From Iodobacter sp025352645 (lineage in GTDB: Bacteria; Pseudomonadota; Gammaproteobacteria; Burkholderiales; Chitinibacteraceae): a stretch of DNA of 64,000 nucleotides. Of this stretch, positions 51,535-61,103 are shown piece after piece. The stretch covers positions 21,863 through 85,862 of the forward strand of contig NZ_JAWQUO010000021.1 in assembly GCF_033446605.1 (NCBI RefSeq), given 5' to 3'. The position numbers and the translations under genes were made by a program. The notes beneath the pieces are model-generated. The model had not been told where the DNA came from and ran no database searches. It saw only the letters and a list, made by a program, of their open reading frames with translations. Position 1 is the stretch's first letter, and each line of letters opens with the position of its first letter.

Positions 51535-53796
51535 ATGGGAGCCAGTGTTTTTGGTATCGGCCTAAGTGGCCTAAACGCAGCAAGCTTAGGCTTGAGTACG
51601 ACTGGGCATAATATTGCCAATGCTAATACGCCTGGCTATTCCCGCCAAAACGTGAAGCAAAGTGCCCCTTACCCTCAATATACCGGTAATGGTTTTACTG
51701 GGCTTGGCGTACGTGTGGATACCGTGCAGCGCTCTTATGATGAATTTTTAACTAAGCAAGTTCAAACCGCTACCTCTCAAGACAGCTACTACGGTACTTA
51801 TCTTGCTGAAATTAAGCAGGTTGATAACTTGGTGGCCGATCCTGCTGCGGGCGTGTCACCGGTTTTGCAATCATTTTTTAGCGCAGTCCAAGGGATGGCC
51901 ACCAATCCAGCGTCTTTGCCTGCTCGTCAATCTTTAATGAGCAATGCACAGGGCTTGGTAAACCGTTTCCAAGTGTTTGATCAGCGGCTTTCTGAAATGC
52001 GCGCAGGCGTAAATGGCAATTTAGTCAGCGCTGCTGATCATGTCACCGCCTTGTCTAAACAAATTGCCCAAATTAACGGCCAAATTGCCGTTTCGAGCAG
52101 TGGTGGGCAATTGCCAAATGATTTGCTGGATCAGCGAGATCAAATGGTGTTGGATTTAAATACCCTGGTAAAGGCCACCTCTATTAAACAAAGCGATGGC
52201 TCTATTAATGTGTTTATTGGCAATGGTCAAAATCTGGTGGTAGGTGGCACGGCCTATGCCATTGCTGCAAAGCCTTCTATTAGTGATCCACAACGGCTTT
52301 CTATTGTGTACACCCAGGGAGCCATTGATGCAGAAATTCCTGAAACCATGCTCACAGGTGGCCAATTGGGTGGCTTGCTTGAGTATCGGAGCAAAGTATT
52401 AGATTCAGCACAAAACTCAATTGAGCGCATGGCTGTGGTGCTAGGACAGACGTTTAATGCCCAGATGCGTCAAGGGCAAGATTTGTACGGCAATATGGGG
52501 ACGAATTTTTTTGATTACCCGCAAGGGAATGTGTCTTTAATGCATACCGTGGTTGCCCCTCCAGCTGCCAATGTGAGCTCTACATTTGCCACGGTAAGTT
52601 TGCCAGCAGGGGTGAAGAGTGTAGCCAGTGATTACTCTTTGAAATACGACCCCACAATCCCTGGCAATGAGTATGTGATTACTCGTTTATCGGACAATGT
52701 GTCGCAGTCGGTGAGTGCAGCCTCTATGGGGACGGGTCCTACCGTCTTGGGTTTAACTTGGAATGTGGTTGCAGGCACGATGGCGGCGGGTGAAAAAGTA
52801 GGGGTCAGTATGCCGCCTGTTATTGGTAATGTGCTGTCTAATCGCAACAACACCGCTGCTATTCCGCCTGCTGTAGCCCCTGTGTTGGGAGGCTATATTG
52901 AAGACGTGAGTAAAATTCAGGCCAGTGATTATGAAGTATTTTACGATGGCACTGATTACCAAGTGACGCGGCAATCGGATGGCCAGCGCACCCAAATTAC
53001 TGGTGGAGTGGGCGGGCAATTTGCTAATAATGCTAATTCTATTGTTGTAGACGGTTTGCGTTTAAGTTTTTCGCAAGGAACGCCAACGGCAGGTGATCGG
53101 TTTACCGTGCAACCCTACGCGGGTTTTAGCCGTAGTTTAAGCATTAAGCCAACAGATCCACGGGTGATTGCCGCAGGTGTGCCTATTATTTCAAATACAC
53201 AACGTACTAATACGGGTACCGGTAAAATTAGCCAAGTATCGGTGGATGCGGCGTCCACCATCACCACACAATCGGCGGTTAACCCTGCGCTTAAAAATCC
53301 GGTTACGATCACTTTTGCCTCGCCTACTACCTATACCTTAACCGATGGCGCAACAACATCTGCGCCGATTGGTTATGTAGCAGGCCAGTTGATTTCCTTT
53401 AATGGCTGGAATGTAAAAATTGATGGGCAGCCAGCACAAGGGGATAAGTTTTCTATTGATCCTGGTACCTCGCTAGATGCCGATGGCCGTAATGCCTTGA
53501 AACTGGGCGAATTACAGTCGCGTAAAATAATTGACGGCGGTAAGGCTAATTATCAAGAGGCTTATGGGCAGATGGTTGCGGTGATTGGGGCAAAAACCAA
53601 TGAAGTGGCTATTATGTCGACCGCACAAATTGAGGTGCGTAAACAAGCCGAAATTTCGCGTGATTCTGTTTCTGCTGTGAATTTGGATGAAGAAGCCGCT
53701 AATTTATTGCGCTATCAGCAGGCTTATCAAGCCTCCAGTAAAGTAATTCAAATTGCACAACAAGCATTTGATGCCATTGTGCGAATTGGTGGCTAA
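51535..53796 (+). CDS. flgK: Flagellar hook-filament junction protein FlgK
   Basis: A 753-residue protein, longer than the usual 450-650. N-terminal FGIGLSGLNAASLGLSTTGH plus NIANANTPGYSRQNV, and C-terminal SAVNLDEEAANLLRYQQAYQ plus ASSKVIQIAQQAFD, are the conserved helical ends. The extra length lies in the central surface domains (about 330-620). AAAGGAG precedes the ATG, and a sigma-28 promoter lies upstream. Confidence 0.95.
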   Translation: MGASVFGIGLSGLNAASLGLSTTGHNIANANTPGYSRQNVKQSAPYPQYTGNGFTGLGVRVDTVQRSYDEFLTKQVQTATSQDSYYGTYLAEIKQVDNLVADPAAGVSPVLQSFFSAVQGMATNPASLPARQSLMSNAQGLVNRFQVFDQRLSEMRAGVNGNLVSAADHVTALSKQIAQINGQIAVSSSGGQLPNDLLDQRDQMVLDLNTLVKATSIKQSDGSINVFIGNGQNLVVGGTAYAIAAKPSISDPQRLSIVYTQGAIDAEIPETMLTGGQLGGLLEYRSKVLDSAQNSIERMAVVLGQTFNAQMRQGQDLYGNMGTNFFDYPQGNVSLMHTVVAPPAANVSSTFATVSLPAGVKSVASDYSLKYDPTIPGNEYVITRLSDNVSQSVSAASMGTGPTVLGLTWNVVAGTMAAGEKVGVSMPPVIGNVLSNRNNTAAIPPAVAPVLGGYIEDVSKIQASDYEVFYDGTDYQVTRQSDGQRTQITGGVGGQFANNANSIVVDGLRLSFSQGTPTAGDRFTVQPYAGFSRSLSIKPTDPRVIAAGVPIISNTQRTNTGTGKISQVSVDAASTITTQSAVNPALKNPVTITFASPTTYTLTDGATTSAPIGYVAGQLISFNGWNVKIDGQPAQGDKFSIDPGTSLDADGRNALKLGELQSRKIIDGGKANYQEAYGQMVAVIGAKTNEVAIMSTAQIEVRKQAEISRDSVSAVNLDEEAANLLRYQQAYQASSKVIQIAQQAFDAIVRIGG

Positions 53797-53842
53797 TAGG
53801 TGTTTTAAGCCTATTGCTCAGTATTTATAAGGAATAAATAGC

Positions 53843-55303
53843 ATGCGTATCGCCACCACGACCATTTATAAGCAAGGTGCTGCAGAATTGCAGCGCCATT
53901 CTAGCGTGCAAGCGAAATTGCAAAATCAATTGTCGACGGGCCGTCGCGTGCTGACGCCTGCTGATGATCCTATTTCATCGGCAAAAATATTAGATGTCAC
54001 TCAAGCACAAGAGCTAAATAAGCAGTATGCCGTGAATAGCCAAACGGCGGATTCGGCAATGCGCCTTTCTGAATCAACTTTGCATCAAGTCACTGAGTTG
54101 CTACACGATATTTATTCCTTGGCGGTGAGTGCTGGTAATCCTTCGCAAACCGTTGCAGAAAAAAAGCTCCTTGATGCTCAGCTGCAAGGCCAATACAAGG
54201 AAATGATGAGCCTTGCCAATGCAACCGACGGTGTTGGCTCTTATTTGTTTTCTGGCTTCAAAGGCTCAACTCAACCTTTTAGTGAAACTTCATTTGGTAA
54301 TGTGACTTACGCTGGGGACGATGGGCAGCGGCAGATGCAAATCTCTGGTTCTAGGCAGATCCCCGTTTCTGAATCGGGTTATCAGATTTTTCAAGCGGGC
54401 CGCACCGGTAATGGCAGTTTTGTTAACTCTGCAAATAGTGTGGCACCCGGTAATAGTGGCAGCGGCATCGTCAGCCCTGGCGAAGTGGTGGATGTAACTA
54501 AATGGAATAACCCAGCTCATTCACAGAAATTTAAGCTTGAGTTTCAATCGGTGAATGATCCGGCAAACCCAGGTAAGCCGGTGATTTCTTATGATCTGAT
54601 TGATAATCAGCCACTGCTTGCCGATGGCGTGACTGCAAATACTAACTTCAATAAATCATTAGTGGATGGGTATGATTACACTGCCGGTGTAAGGCCTGCT
54701 ATTCCTGGTCAGCTTAATAATTATCCGCGTCCTTATGTGCCAGGTGGCGATATTCAGTTTAAAAACCTAGCCACAGATCCGGTTGGAATCCCGCCGGTTG
54801 CCGCTTGGGATTACGGCATCAAAATGAATGTAACTGGGCAGCCAAGTACAGTGATTGGCCCCTTAGGCGCGAGCGCCACTCCTACAGGGATTGTTGCTAG
54901 TGGCGTTTTAGATTCATTTAATGTTGATCCAAGCCGTAATAATGGCGATATTTTCCAAACCATGAAGGTTTTTTCTGATGCTCTGAATAACTATCAGACT
55001 AGCCCAACAGGGATGGCTAACTTTCATAATCAACTGAATACTGTCTTGCAAAATACCAGCAATATGCTAACCAATGTGCTGAGCTCAAATGGTAGCTTTG
55101 GGGCCAAAATGGTGGAAACGCAATCAGTACAAGATACCAATGGCGATTTAAAAGTGCAGTACGGGCAAACCTTGTCACAATTACAAGATTTGGATTACTC
55201 CACCGCACTGAGTGATTTTTCTTTGACCCAGACCCTGCTTGAGGCTTCGCGCAAATCGTTCTCTCAAGTGCAAGGTTTAAGCTTATTTCAGTACATTAAC
55301 TAG
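53843..55303 (+). CDS. flgL: Flagellar hook-filament junction protein FlgL
   Basis: A 486-residue flagellin-like junction protein, larger than E. coli FlgL (317). The N-terminal MRIATTTIYKQGAAELQRHS, LSTGRRVLTPADDPISSAKI and C-terminal DYSTALSDFSLTQTLLEASR are conserved; the middle has a large insertion. It follows flgK by 46 bp and ends the flagellar block; a strong terminator follows. Confidence 0.94.
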   Translation: MRIATTTIYKQGAAELQRHSSVQAKLQNQLSTGRRVLTPADDPISSAKILDVTQAQELNKQYAVNSQTADSAMRLSESTLHQVTELLHDIYSLAVSAGNPSQTVAEKKLLDAQLQGQYKEMMSLANATDGVGSYLFSGFKGSTQPFSETSFGNVTYAGDDGQRQMQISGSRQIPVSESGYQIFQAGRTGNGSFVNSANSVAPGNSGSGIVSPGEVVDVTKWNNPAHSQKFKLEFQSVNDPANPGKPVISYDLIDNQPLLADGVTANTNFNKSLVDGYDYTAGVRPAIPGQLNNYPRPYVPGGDIQFKNLATDPVGIPPVAAWDYGIKMNVTGQPSTVIGPLGASATPTGIVASGVLDSFNVDPSRNNGDIFQTMKVFSDALNNYQTSPTGMANFHNQLNTVLQNTSNMLTNVLSSNGSFGAKMVETQSVQDTNGDLKVQYGQTLSQLQDLDYSTALSDFSLTQTLLEASRKSFSQVQGLSLFQYIN

Positions 55304-55321
55304 TCGCAGCTTAGCAATGAG

Positions 55322-55348
55322 GCGGCCATTAATTGGCCGCTTTTTTTT
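55322..55348 (+). terminator. Intrinsic terminator after flgL
   Basis: Stem GCGGCCA-N5-TGGCCGC followed by eight T. Confidence 0.92.
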
Positions 55349-55390
55349 GTGCTCAAGCTGGCCTTGGTCTACTCCTGTATTATTCGGCCT

Positions 55391-56743
55391 ATGGCTAAAA
55401 TTCGATCTACTTTTATTTGTCAGCTTTGTGGCTCAGCTTCACCGAAGTGGCAGGGGCAATGCCCAGGTTGTGGCGAGTGGAATACACTGCAAGAAGGCGT
55501 AGCAGAGACTGCACCAAGCACGCGCTTCCAATCTTTGGCTGCCGATGGGGCAATCCACCAGTTGAGCGATGTAGAAGCGGCTGAAATTCCTCGTATTGCT
55601 ACCGGCATGGCCGAGCTTGACCGCGTGTTAGGCGGTGGCTTAGTGCCAGGTGGCGTGGTGCTGATTGGTGGTGACCCAGGGATTGGTAAATCAACGCTAC
55701 TCTTGCAAGCGATGACGCTGCTGGCGGCGGCAAGAGCGGTTTTGTATGTGTCTGGTGAAGAATCGCCGCAGCAAATTGCTTTGCGTGCCAAACGCTTAGG
55801 TTTACCCGCTGGCAAAGTGGCCTTGTATGCTGAAATTGGCTTAGAAAAAATCTTAGCCGCCCTAGAAAAAGTCGGCCCCCAAGTAGCGGTAATTGACTCG
55901 ATCCAAACCGTTTATTCTGAGGCCTTAACCTCCGCACCGGGTAGCGTGGCGCAGGTTAGAGAATGTGCAGCCCAGCTCACCCGGTATGCCAAGCGCACGG
56001 GCACGACTATTTTCTTGGTTGGCCATGTCACCAAAGATGGCGCCATTGCTGGCCCGCGCGTGCTTGAGCATATTGTTGATGCCGTATTGTATTTTGAGGG
56101 CGACACGCATTCTAGTTTTAGGTTAATACGCGCCATTAAAAACCGCTTTGGAGCGGTCAATGAGCTGGGCGTGTTTGCCATGACGGATAAAGGCTTGCGT
56201 GAAGTCTCAAATCCTTCGGCATTATTTTTATCCCAGCACAAAGAGCCGGTGCCAGGTAGCTGCGTACTGGTGACGCAAGAGGGCACGCGGCCGTTATTGG
56301 TGGAGATTCAAGCCTTGGTAGATGATGCACATTCACCTCAGCCCAAGCGCTTGGCTGTAGGGGTGGAGCAAAACCGCTTGGCTTTGCTGCTGGCGGTGTT
56401 GCATCGCCATGCGGGGATTGCTGCATTTGATCAAGATGTGTTTATTAACGCGGTAGGCGGCGTGCGGATCGCCGAGCCTGCGGCAGATTTGGCGGTTTTA
56501 CTGGCGATTGTGTCCTCGCTCAAAAACCGGCCCTTGCCAGAAAAGCTGGTGGTGTTTGGTGAGGTGGGGCTGGCTGGTGAAGTGAGGCCAGTGCAGCGTG
56601 GGCAGGAGCGCCTGCGTGAGGCGGCAAAGCTGGGCTTTACCCATGCAATTATCCCTAAGGGTAATCGTCCGCGCCAAGCGATTGAAGGAATGACAGTAAC
56701 GCTGGTTGAGCGTTTGGATGAAGCCGTTAGCGCGGCAATGTAA
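55391..56743 (+). CDS. radA: DNA repair protein RadA
   Basis: A 450-residue RecA-like DNA repair ATPase. It begins with a four-cysteine zinc finger (CQLCGSASPKWQGQCPGCGE), then Walker A GGDPGIGKST, the RadA motif KNRFGAVNELGVF and a C-terminal Lon-protease-like domain (VFINAVGGVRIAEPAADLAV). It promotes branch migration in recombination. The frame opens at 55349, but the ATG at 55391 gives the normal start just before the zinc finger; no good ribosome binding site is visible. Confidence 0.95.
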   Translation: MAKIRSTFICQLCGSASPKWQGQCPGCGEWNTLQEGVAETAPSTRFQSLAADGAIHQLSDVEAAEIPRIATGMAELDRVLGGGLVPGGVVLIGGDPGIGKSTLLLQAMTLLAAARAVLYVSGEESPQQIALRAKRLGLPAGKVALYAEIGLEKILAALEKVGPQVAVIDSIQTVYSEALTSAPGSVAQVRECAAQLTRYAKRTGTTIFLVGHVTKDGAIAGPRVLEHIVDAVLYFEGDTHSSFRLIRAIKNRFGAVNELGVFAMTDKGLREVSNPSALFLSQHKEPVPGSCVLVTQEGTRPLLVEIQALVDDAHSPQPKRLAVGVEQNRLALLLAVLHRHAGIAAFDQDVFINAVGGVRIAEPAADLAVLLAIVSSLKNRPLPEKLVVFGEVGLAGEVRPVQRGQERLREAAKLGFTHAIIPKGNRPRQAIEGMTVTLVERLDEAVSAAM

Positions 56744-56867
56744 GTTTTCTAGTACAATGGGCTTGAAAAATAAGCGTACGCCCACATCAATAAAACATTG
56801 CTGGCTGCTTCATCCTTCGTCTAGGATTCGTTGAGCCAATCGATTACCCCCATGCTGGAGATTTAAT

Positions 56868-57194
56868 ATGAGTGAACATATCGCACAGGTAACAGATGCC
56901 ACTTTTGATGCTGAGGTTTTACAAGCACAAGGTCCTGTTTTGGTTGATTACTGGGCTGAGTGGTGCGGTCCGTGCAAAATGATTACTCCTATTTTGGAAG
57001 AAGTGGGTGCTGAGTACGCAGGTCGTTTGAAAGTCGCTAAGCTTAATATTGACGACAACCAAGCTACGCCGCCTAAGTACGGCATCCGTGGTATCCCTAC
57101 ATTAATGTTGTTTGTGAACGGTGAAGTAAAGGCAACTAAGGTTGGTGCGTTGTCAAAATCACAATTAACCGCATTTCTTGATAGTAATATTTGA
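56868..57194 (+). CDS. trxA: Thioredoxin
   Basis: A 108-residue thioredoxin with the active site WAEWCGPCKMI and the cis-proline loop RGIPTLMLFVNGE. It reduces protein disulfides using thioredoxin reductase. Immediately upstream of rho, a widely conserved arrangement. GGAG lies before the ATG. Confidence 0.97.
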   Translation: MSEHIAQVTDATFDAEVLQAQGPVLVDYWAEWCGPCKMITPILEEVGAEYAGRLKVAKLNIDDNQATPPKYGIRGIPTLMLFVNGEVKATKVGALSKSQLTAFLDSNI

Positions 57195-57233
57195 CAGTAC
57201 TAGTTAAACCCGTATAGGCTTCTATGTATTCAA

Positions 57234-57268
57234 CTGGGCCAGCCGGATATTCTTTTCGGCCCGCCCAG
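57234..57268 (+). terminator. Possible terminator between trxA and rho
   Basis: Imperfect hairpin CTGGGC...CCG / CGG...GCCCAG, followed by a broken T-rich stretch. Weak as an intrinsic terminator; it could also be part of the rho leader, where attenuation is known in other bacteria. Confidence 0.4.
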
Positions 57269-57315
57269 TCTATTATCTAATTTTCCCTTCCCGATTTATT
57301 CAAGCGCGCCCTCCT

Positions 57316-58572
57316 ATGCACCTGTCTGATTTAAAACACCTCCACGTTTCCGAACTTGTTGATATGGCTACGTCTTGCGAGATTGACGGTGCAAACCGGC
57401 TGCGTAAGCAAGATCTCGTTTTTGCCATATTGAAAACTAAAGCCAAGAAAGGCGAAAACATTTATGGCGATGGAACGCTAGAAGTGTTGCCTGATGGTTT
57501 TGGGTTTTTGCGAAGCCCCGATACCTCGTATTTAGCTGGTCCTGACGATATTTACGTTAGCCCTAGCCAAATTCGTCGCTTTAATCTGCATACTGGTGAC
57601 ACCATTGACGGCGAAATTCGAACGCCTAAAGATGGCGAGCGCTATTTTGCTCTGGTTAAAGTCGATAAAGTAAATGGTGAGTCGCCAGAAAATGCCAAGC
57701 ATAAAATTTTATTCGAAAATTTAACGCCGTTATTCCCGAATAAGCGCTTGCATCTTGAGCGTGATATTCGCGCCGAAGAAAACATCACCGGCCGCATCAT
57801 TGATTTAATCGCACCTATCGGTAAAGGCCAGCGCGCACTGTTAGTTGCGCCGCCAAAAACCGGTAAAACCGTGATGTTGCAGCACATCGCCCATGCTATC
57901 AGTGCCAATCACCCTGAAGTAATGCTGATTGTCTTGCTGATTGACGAGCGCCCTGAAGAAGTGACCGAAATGCAGCGCTCCGTGAAGGGTGAAGTGGTTT
58001 CTTCGACCTTTGACGAGCCAGCAACACGCCACGTACAAGTGGCAGAAATGGTGATCGAAAAAGCCAAGCGCCTCGTTGAGCATAAAAAAGACGTGGTGAT
58101 TCTGTTAGATTCGATTACTCGTTTAGCTCGTGCCTACAATACCGTTGTGCCTGCTTCAGGCAAGGTACTAACGGGTGGTGTGGATGCAAATGCCTTGCAG
58201 CGTCCTAAGCGCTTCTTTGGCGCCGCGCGTAATATTGAAGAGGGTGGCAGCTTAACCATTATTGCAACGGCACTGATTGATACCGGTAGCCGTATGGATG
58301 ATGTGATTTACGAAGAATTCAAGGGTACGGGTAATAATGAAATCCACCTTGATCGTCGTATGGCAGAAAAACGCACTTATCCAGCACTCAATGTTAATCG
58401 CTCCGGTACACGTCGCGAAGAATTGCTAATTCAGCAAGATCAATTGCAAAAAATTTGGGTTCTGCGCAAATTACTTTATCCAATGGATGATTTGGATGCG
58501 ATGGAATTCTTGTTAGATAAAATCAAAGGCACCAAAAATAATATGGATTTCTTTGATTCGATGCGTCGATAA
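57316..58572 (+). CDS. rho: Transcription termination factor Rho
   Basis: A 418-residue hexameric RNA helicase. It has an N-terminal Rho-N domain (MHLSDLKHLHVSELVDMATS), an RNA-binding cold-shock-like domain (GDGTLEVLPDGFGFLRSPDT), Walker A APPKTGKTV, the Q loop (TGGVDANALQRPKRFFGAAR) and the C-terminal RREELLIQQDQLQKIWVLRK. Length matches E. coli Rho (419). Confidence 0.98.
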   Translation: MHLSDLKHLHVSELVDMATSCEIDGANRLRKQDLVFAILKTKAKKGENIYGDGTLEVLPDGFGFLRSPDTSYLAGPDDIYVSPSQIRRFNLHTGDTIDGEIRTPKDGERYFALVKVDKVNGESPENAKHKILFENLTPLFPNKRLHLERDIRAEENITGRIIDLIAPIGKGQRALLVAPPKTGKTVMLQHIAHAISANHPEVMLIVLLIDERPEEVTEMQRSVKGEVVSSTFDEPATRHVQVAEMVIEKAKRLVEHKKDVVILLDSITRLARAYNTVVPASGKVLTGGVDANALQRPKRFFGAARNIEEGGSLTIIATALIDTGSRMDDVIYEEFKGTGNNEIHLDRRMAEKRTYPALNVNRSGTRREELLIQQDQLQKIWVLRKLLYPMDDLDAMEFLLDKIKGTKNNMDFFDSMRR

Positions 58573-58574
58573 TT

Positions 58575-58608
58575 ACAAAAGCGCAGCTTGTTCAAATTGC
58601 GCTTTTGT
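58575..58608 (+). terminator. Hairpin after rho
   Basis: Perfect 11-bp stem ACAAAAGCGCA / TGCGCTTTTGT with a 12-base loop directly after the rho stop codon. The four T lie inside the stem rather than after it, so termination would be partial. Confidence 0.55.
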
Positions 58609-58671
58609 GCGATCATCTCGTTTTTATGGCTAGTGTTGGCACAACCCCAGCACGCTAACAAGGGAAGTAAA

Positions 58672-58929
58672 ATGAAAGACGGCATTCACCCAGAATATAA
58701 AGAAGTGGTATTCCACGACACAGCTGCTGATTTTAAATTTATCAGCCGTTCTACTCTGACTGCTAAACAAACTATCGTTTGGACAGACGGTAAAGAGTAC
58801 CCGCTGGTTAAGTTGGATATCTCTTCAGAATCACACCCGTTCTACACCGGTAAGCAAAAGATTGTGGACACTGCCGGTCGCATCGACAAGTTCCGTCAAA
58901 AATACAGCATGTACGGCAGCAAGGAATAA
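58672..58929 (+). CDS. rpmE2: 50S ribosomal protein L31, type B
   Basis: An 85-residue L31 of the cysteine-free type (MKDGIHPEYKEVVFHDTAAD, TWTDGKEYPLVKLDISSESHP-like core, KFRQKYSMYG). The zinc-binding Cys motif of type A L31 is absent. In many bacteria this form replaces the zinc form under zinc shortage. The ATG at 58672 follows AAGGGAAG; the frame opens at 58588 but the shorter start is the standard one. A terminator follows. Confidence 0.95.
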   Translation: MKDGIHPEYKEVVFHDTAADFKFISRSTLTAKQTIVWTDGKEYPLVKLDISSESHPFYTGKQKIVDTAGRIDKFRQKYSMYGSKE

Positions 58930-58950
58930 TTGTTCCTGCGCAGTATCTGA

Positions 58951-58977
58951 AAAAGGCAGCCACGCGCTGCCTTTTTT
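58951..58977 (+). terminator. Intrinsic terminator after rpmE2
   Basis: Stem AAAGGCAGC-CACGC-GCTGCCTTT followed by further T. Confidence 0.9.
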
Positions 58978-59046
58978 GCATTTAAAAAATAGTTTTCAAA
59001 AATCCGGCCAAAACAACCGGACTATCGTGGGCTCTGGGTAAACACC

Positions 59047-60675
59047 ATGCTGACTTATATTCCTCCTGCAGATCGGGAGCCCCTGCCTGTTGGGGCAGAA
59101 AAGCCTTGGCTATTGCTACTTCTTTGTTTGGTTTGGCTTGTGCCAGGTTTGATTGGCCATGATCCTTGGAAGCCTGATGAAGTTGAAACTGCTGCAGTGA
59201 TTCAGCAGTTTATGCATGGCGCTTACTGGTCTATTCCACAATTTGCAGGACAGCCTTATTTAGAAAGCGCTCCTTTGTATTATTGGACCGCCGCCTTGTT
59301 TGCTTGGCCTTTACAAAAACTAGGGATGGCCGTGCACGATGCTGCTCGTTTAACGACGGGTATTTGGATGGCACTAGCATTGTGGGGGTTAGGTTTGGCA
59401 GGGCGGGAGCTTTATGGCCGCCGCTATGGCCGAGTTGCTGTGATTACCATGATTGGCTGTATTGGTTTGATTATTTGGGGGCATCATCTTTCCCCTCAGG
59501 TTTTGGTGTTAGCAGGGTTTTCTTGGCATGCCTATGGTCTTGCCTATGCATTACGTCAGCCGCTTAGGGCTGGGTTTATCTTAGGACTAGCATGGTTGCT
59601 ATTATTGCTTGGGGGAAATTGGGCTGAATTTATATTGGCATTCAGTTCTGCTTTGGTTTTGTTTTTATTTAAACCTTGGCGCAGCACGTCCTATGCGGTG
59701 AGTTTGTTGTGCGCTTTAGTGATTGCTGTGCCCCTGAGTGCAATTTGGCCGATTGATCTTTATCAGCATGCGCGGCCTGTATTTGATTTGTGGCTAGGCC
59801 AATATGCTTTGGGGCCGTTTGGTGGTTTGACTAATTTCAAAGCATTTCATGCTTTTGGTTTTTTCTTTTCTATTGCACTGTGGTTTGCATGGCCAGCATT
59901 ACCCTTGGCGATGTGGGGGCTATGGGCAAATCGTCATCAGCTAAGCCAGCCTAAGATGTTGTTGCCAAGTGTTTTGCTGCTTATGCATGTGCTTTGGTTT
60001 GTGATGGCGGGGGACGCACGTGAATCACATGCCTTAATTGTGTTATTGCCTCTCTCTATTTTGGCTGCGAGCGGGGTAGATGATTTGCGCCGTGGCGCAG
60101 CTCAAGCGCTTAACTGGTTTGGTTTGATGACTTTTGGTCTCTTTACTGGGCTGTTGTGGTTAGGATGGCTTGCCGTGCATACGGGAGTGCCAACCGGCAT
60201 GGCTAGAGCGCTGCGGGAGGCGAGCCCCGCTTATCAAGCACAGTGGAGCTGGCTAGGAATTGTGTTTGCGCTTTGCTTAACAGGAATCTGGGGTCTTGTC
60301 ATTGCTCGTAAACGTCCGCCAGGACGTTTGGCAGTAACCAATTGGGCTTGTGGTGTGACCTTGATTTGGGGAGTGTTAATTAGCCTCTGGCAACCATGGC
60401 TAGATGCATCAAAAAGCTATCGTGCAGTATCTTATTCATTACGAGATGCCATGCAAGGGCAAACCTCCTGCATTGATGGGCGTCATATTTCATCGGCACC
60501 ACTGGCTTCTTTTGAGTATTTTGCAGGTATTACCCTAAGGCAGGGGAGCAAGGCCGAAGCTTGCCGTTTACGGATGAGTGTGGGTGGAGAGCCCTTGGGT
60601 AGTACGGTGTTATGGCGTGGCAATCGTGCAGGTGAGCAAAAAGAGTCCTTCGCCCTGATTGAGGTTCCACTGTAA
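59047..60675 (+). CDS. GT-C family (ArnT/PMT-like) membrane glycosyltransferase
   Basis: A 542-residue membrane protein with about 11-12 helices. The first periplasmic loop has the acidic motif GHDPWKPDEVETAAV, then AGQPYLESAPLYYWTAALFA, resembling ArnT/PMT-like GT39/GT83 enzymes that transfer sugars from polyprenyl-phosphate donors in the periplasm. A soluble C-terminal part of about 90 residues follows. ArnT itself adds aminoarabinose to lipid A, but no arn genes are nearby, so the acceptor and sugar are unknown. Confidence 0.75.
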   Translation: MLTYIPPADREPLPVGAEKPWLLLLLCLVWLVPGLIGHDPWKPDEVETAAVIQQFMHGAYWSIPQFAGQPYLESAPLYYWTAALFAWPLQKLGMAVHDAARLTTGIWMALALWGLGLAGRELYGRRYGRVAVITMIGCIGLIIWGHHLSPQVLVLAGFSWHAYGLAYALRQPLRAGFILGLAWLLLLLGGNWAEFILAFSSALVLFLFKPWRSTSYAVSLLCALVIAVPLSAIWPIDLYQHARPVFDLWLGQYALGPFGGLTNFKAFHAFGFFFSIALWFAWPALPLAMWGLWANRHQLSQPKMLLPSVLLLMHVLWFVMAGDARESHALIVLLPLSILAASGVDDLRRGAAQALNWFGLMTFGLFTGLLWLGWLAVHTGVPTGMARALREASPAYQAQWSWLGIVFALCLTGIWGLVIARKRPPGRLAVTNWACGVTLIWGVLISLWQPWLDASKSYRAVSYSLRDAMQGQTSCIDGRHISSAPLASFEYFAGITLRQGSKAEACRLRMSVGGEPLGSTVLWRGNRAGEQKESFALIEVPL

Positions 60676-60718
60676 AAAAAGGATCGTTTACATTTAAGTA
60701 AACGATCCTTTTTTTACA
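60671..60718. terminator. Bidirectional intrinsic terminator between convergent genes
   Basis: A perfect 21-bp stem (60671-60691 and 60698-60718) with a 6-base loop: GGATCGTTTAC / GTAAACGATCC flanked by seven A and seven T. The glycosyltransferase stop codon is inside the left arm. It can serve both this gene and the convergent DUF3149 gene. Confidence 0.93.
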
Positions 60719-60743
60719 TCTACTGCATCATCGCTGGATGATT

Positions 60744-60920
60744 TTATTTTATATTTAAGTTGGCCGTATTTTTAGCTGCATGAGCCGCTGTATCTTCTAT
60801 AACCTTACGGCGCACATAAAAAAATATATACACCGCCATGCCTAAAATAAACAAGATAGTAAATAGGCTTAATAAGCCAATATCAGAAGTAAATAGCGCT
60901 TGTAGTGGTGTGTTTTCCAT
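60744..60920 (-). CDS. DUF3149 family single-pass membrane protein
   Basis: A 58-residue protein translated here by hand. The N-terminus MENTPLQALFTSDIGLLSLF is followed by a single membrane helix (TILFILGMAVYIFFYV), the positive cluster RRK and a polar tail. The SDIGLLSL plus helix pattern matches DUF3149, short proteins of proteobacteria with no known function. AAGGAGAGCGAG directly before the ATG is an excellent ribosome binding site, which strongly supports a real gene. Confidence 0.78.
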   Translation of the reverse strand: MENTPLQALFTSDIGLLSLFTILFILGMAVYIFFYVRRKVIEDTAAHAAKNTANLNIK

Positions 60921-61103
60921 CTCGCTCTCCTTGCTTTTATATAGCCCTAATATAAAAGAAGAATGGGGGAGAGTGGCTTGATGTGTATCAAGGTATGTAT
61001 ACCAATTGCGTAAATACTTAGTCTTTAATTTTTTTTGTTATTCAGTAACGCAGCCAAGAGTGAAACGTCAACAGACCCTAGGGCAATCCCTCTATGCCTT
61101 TCC

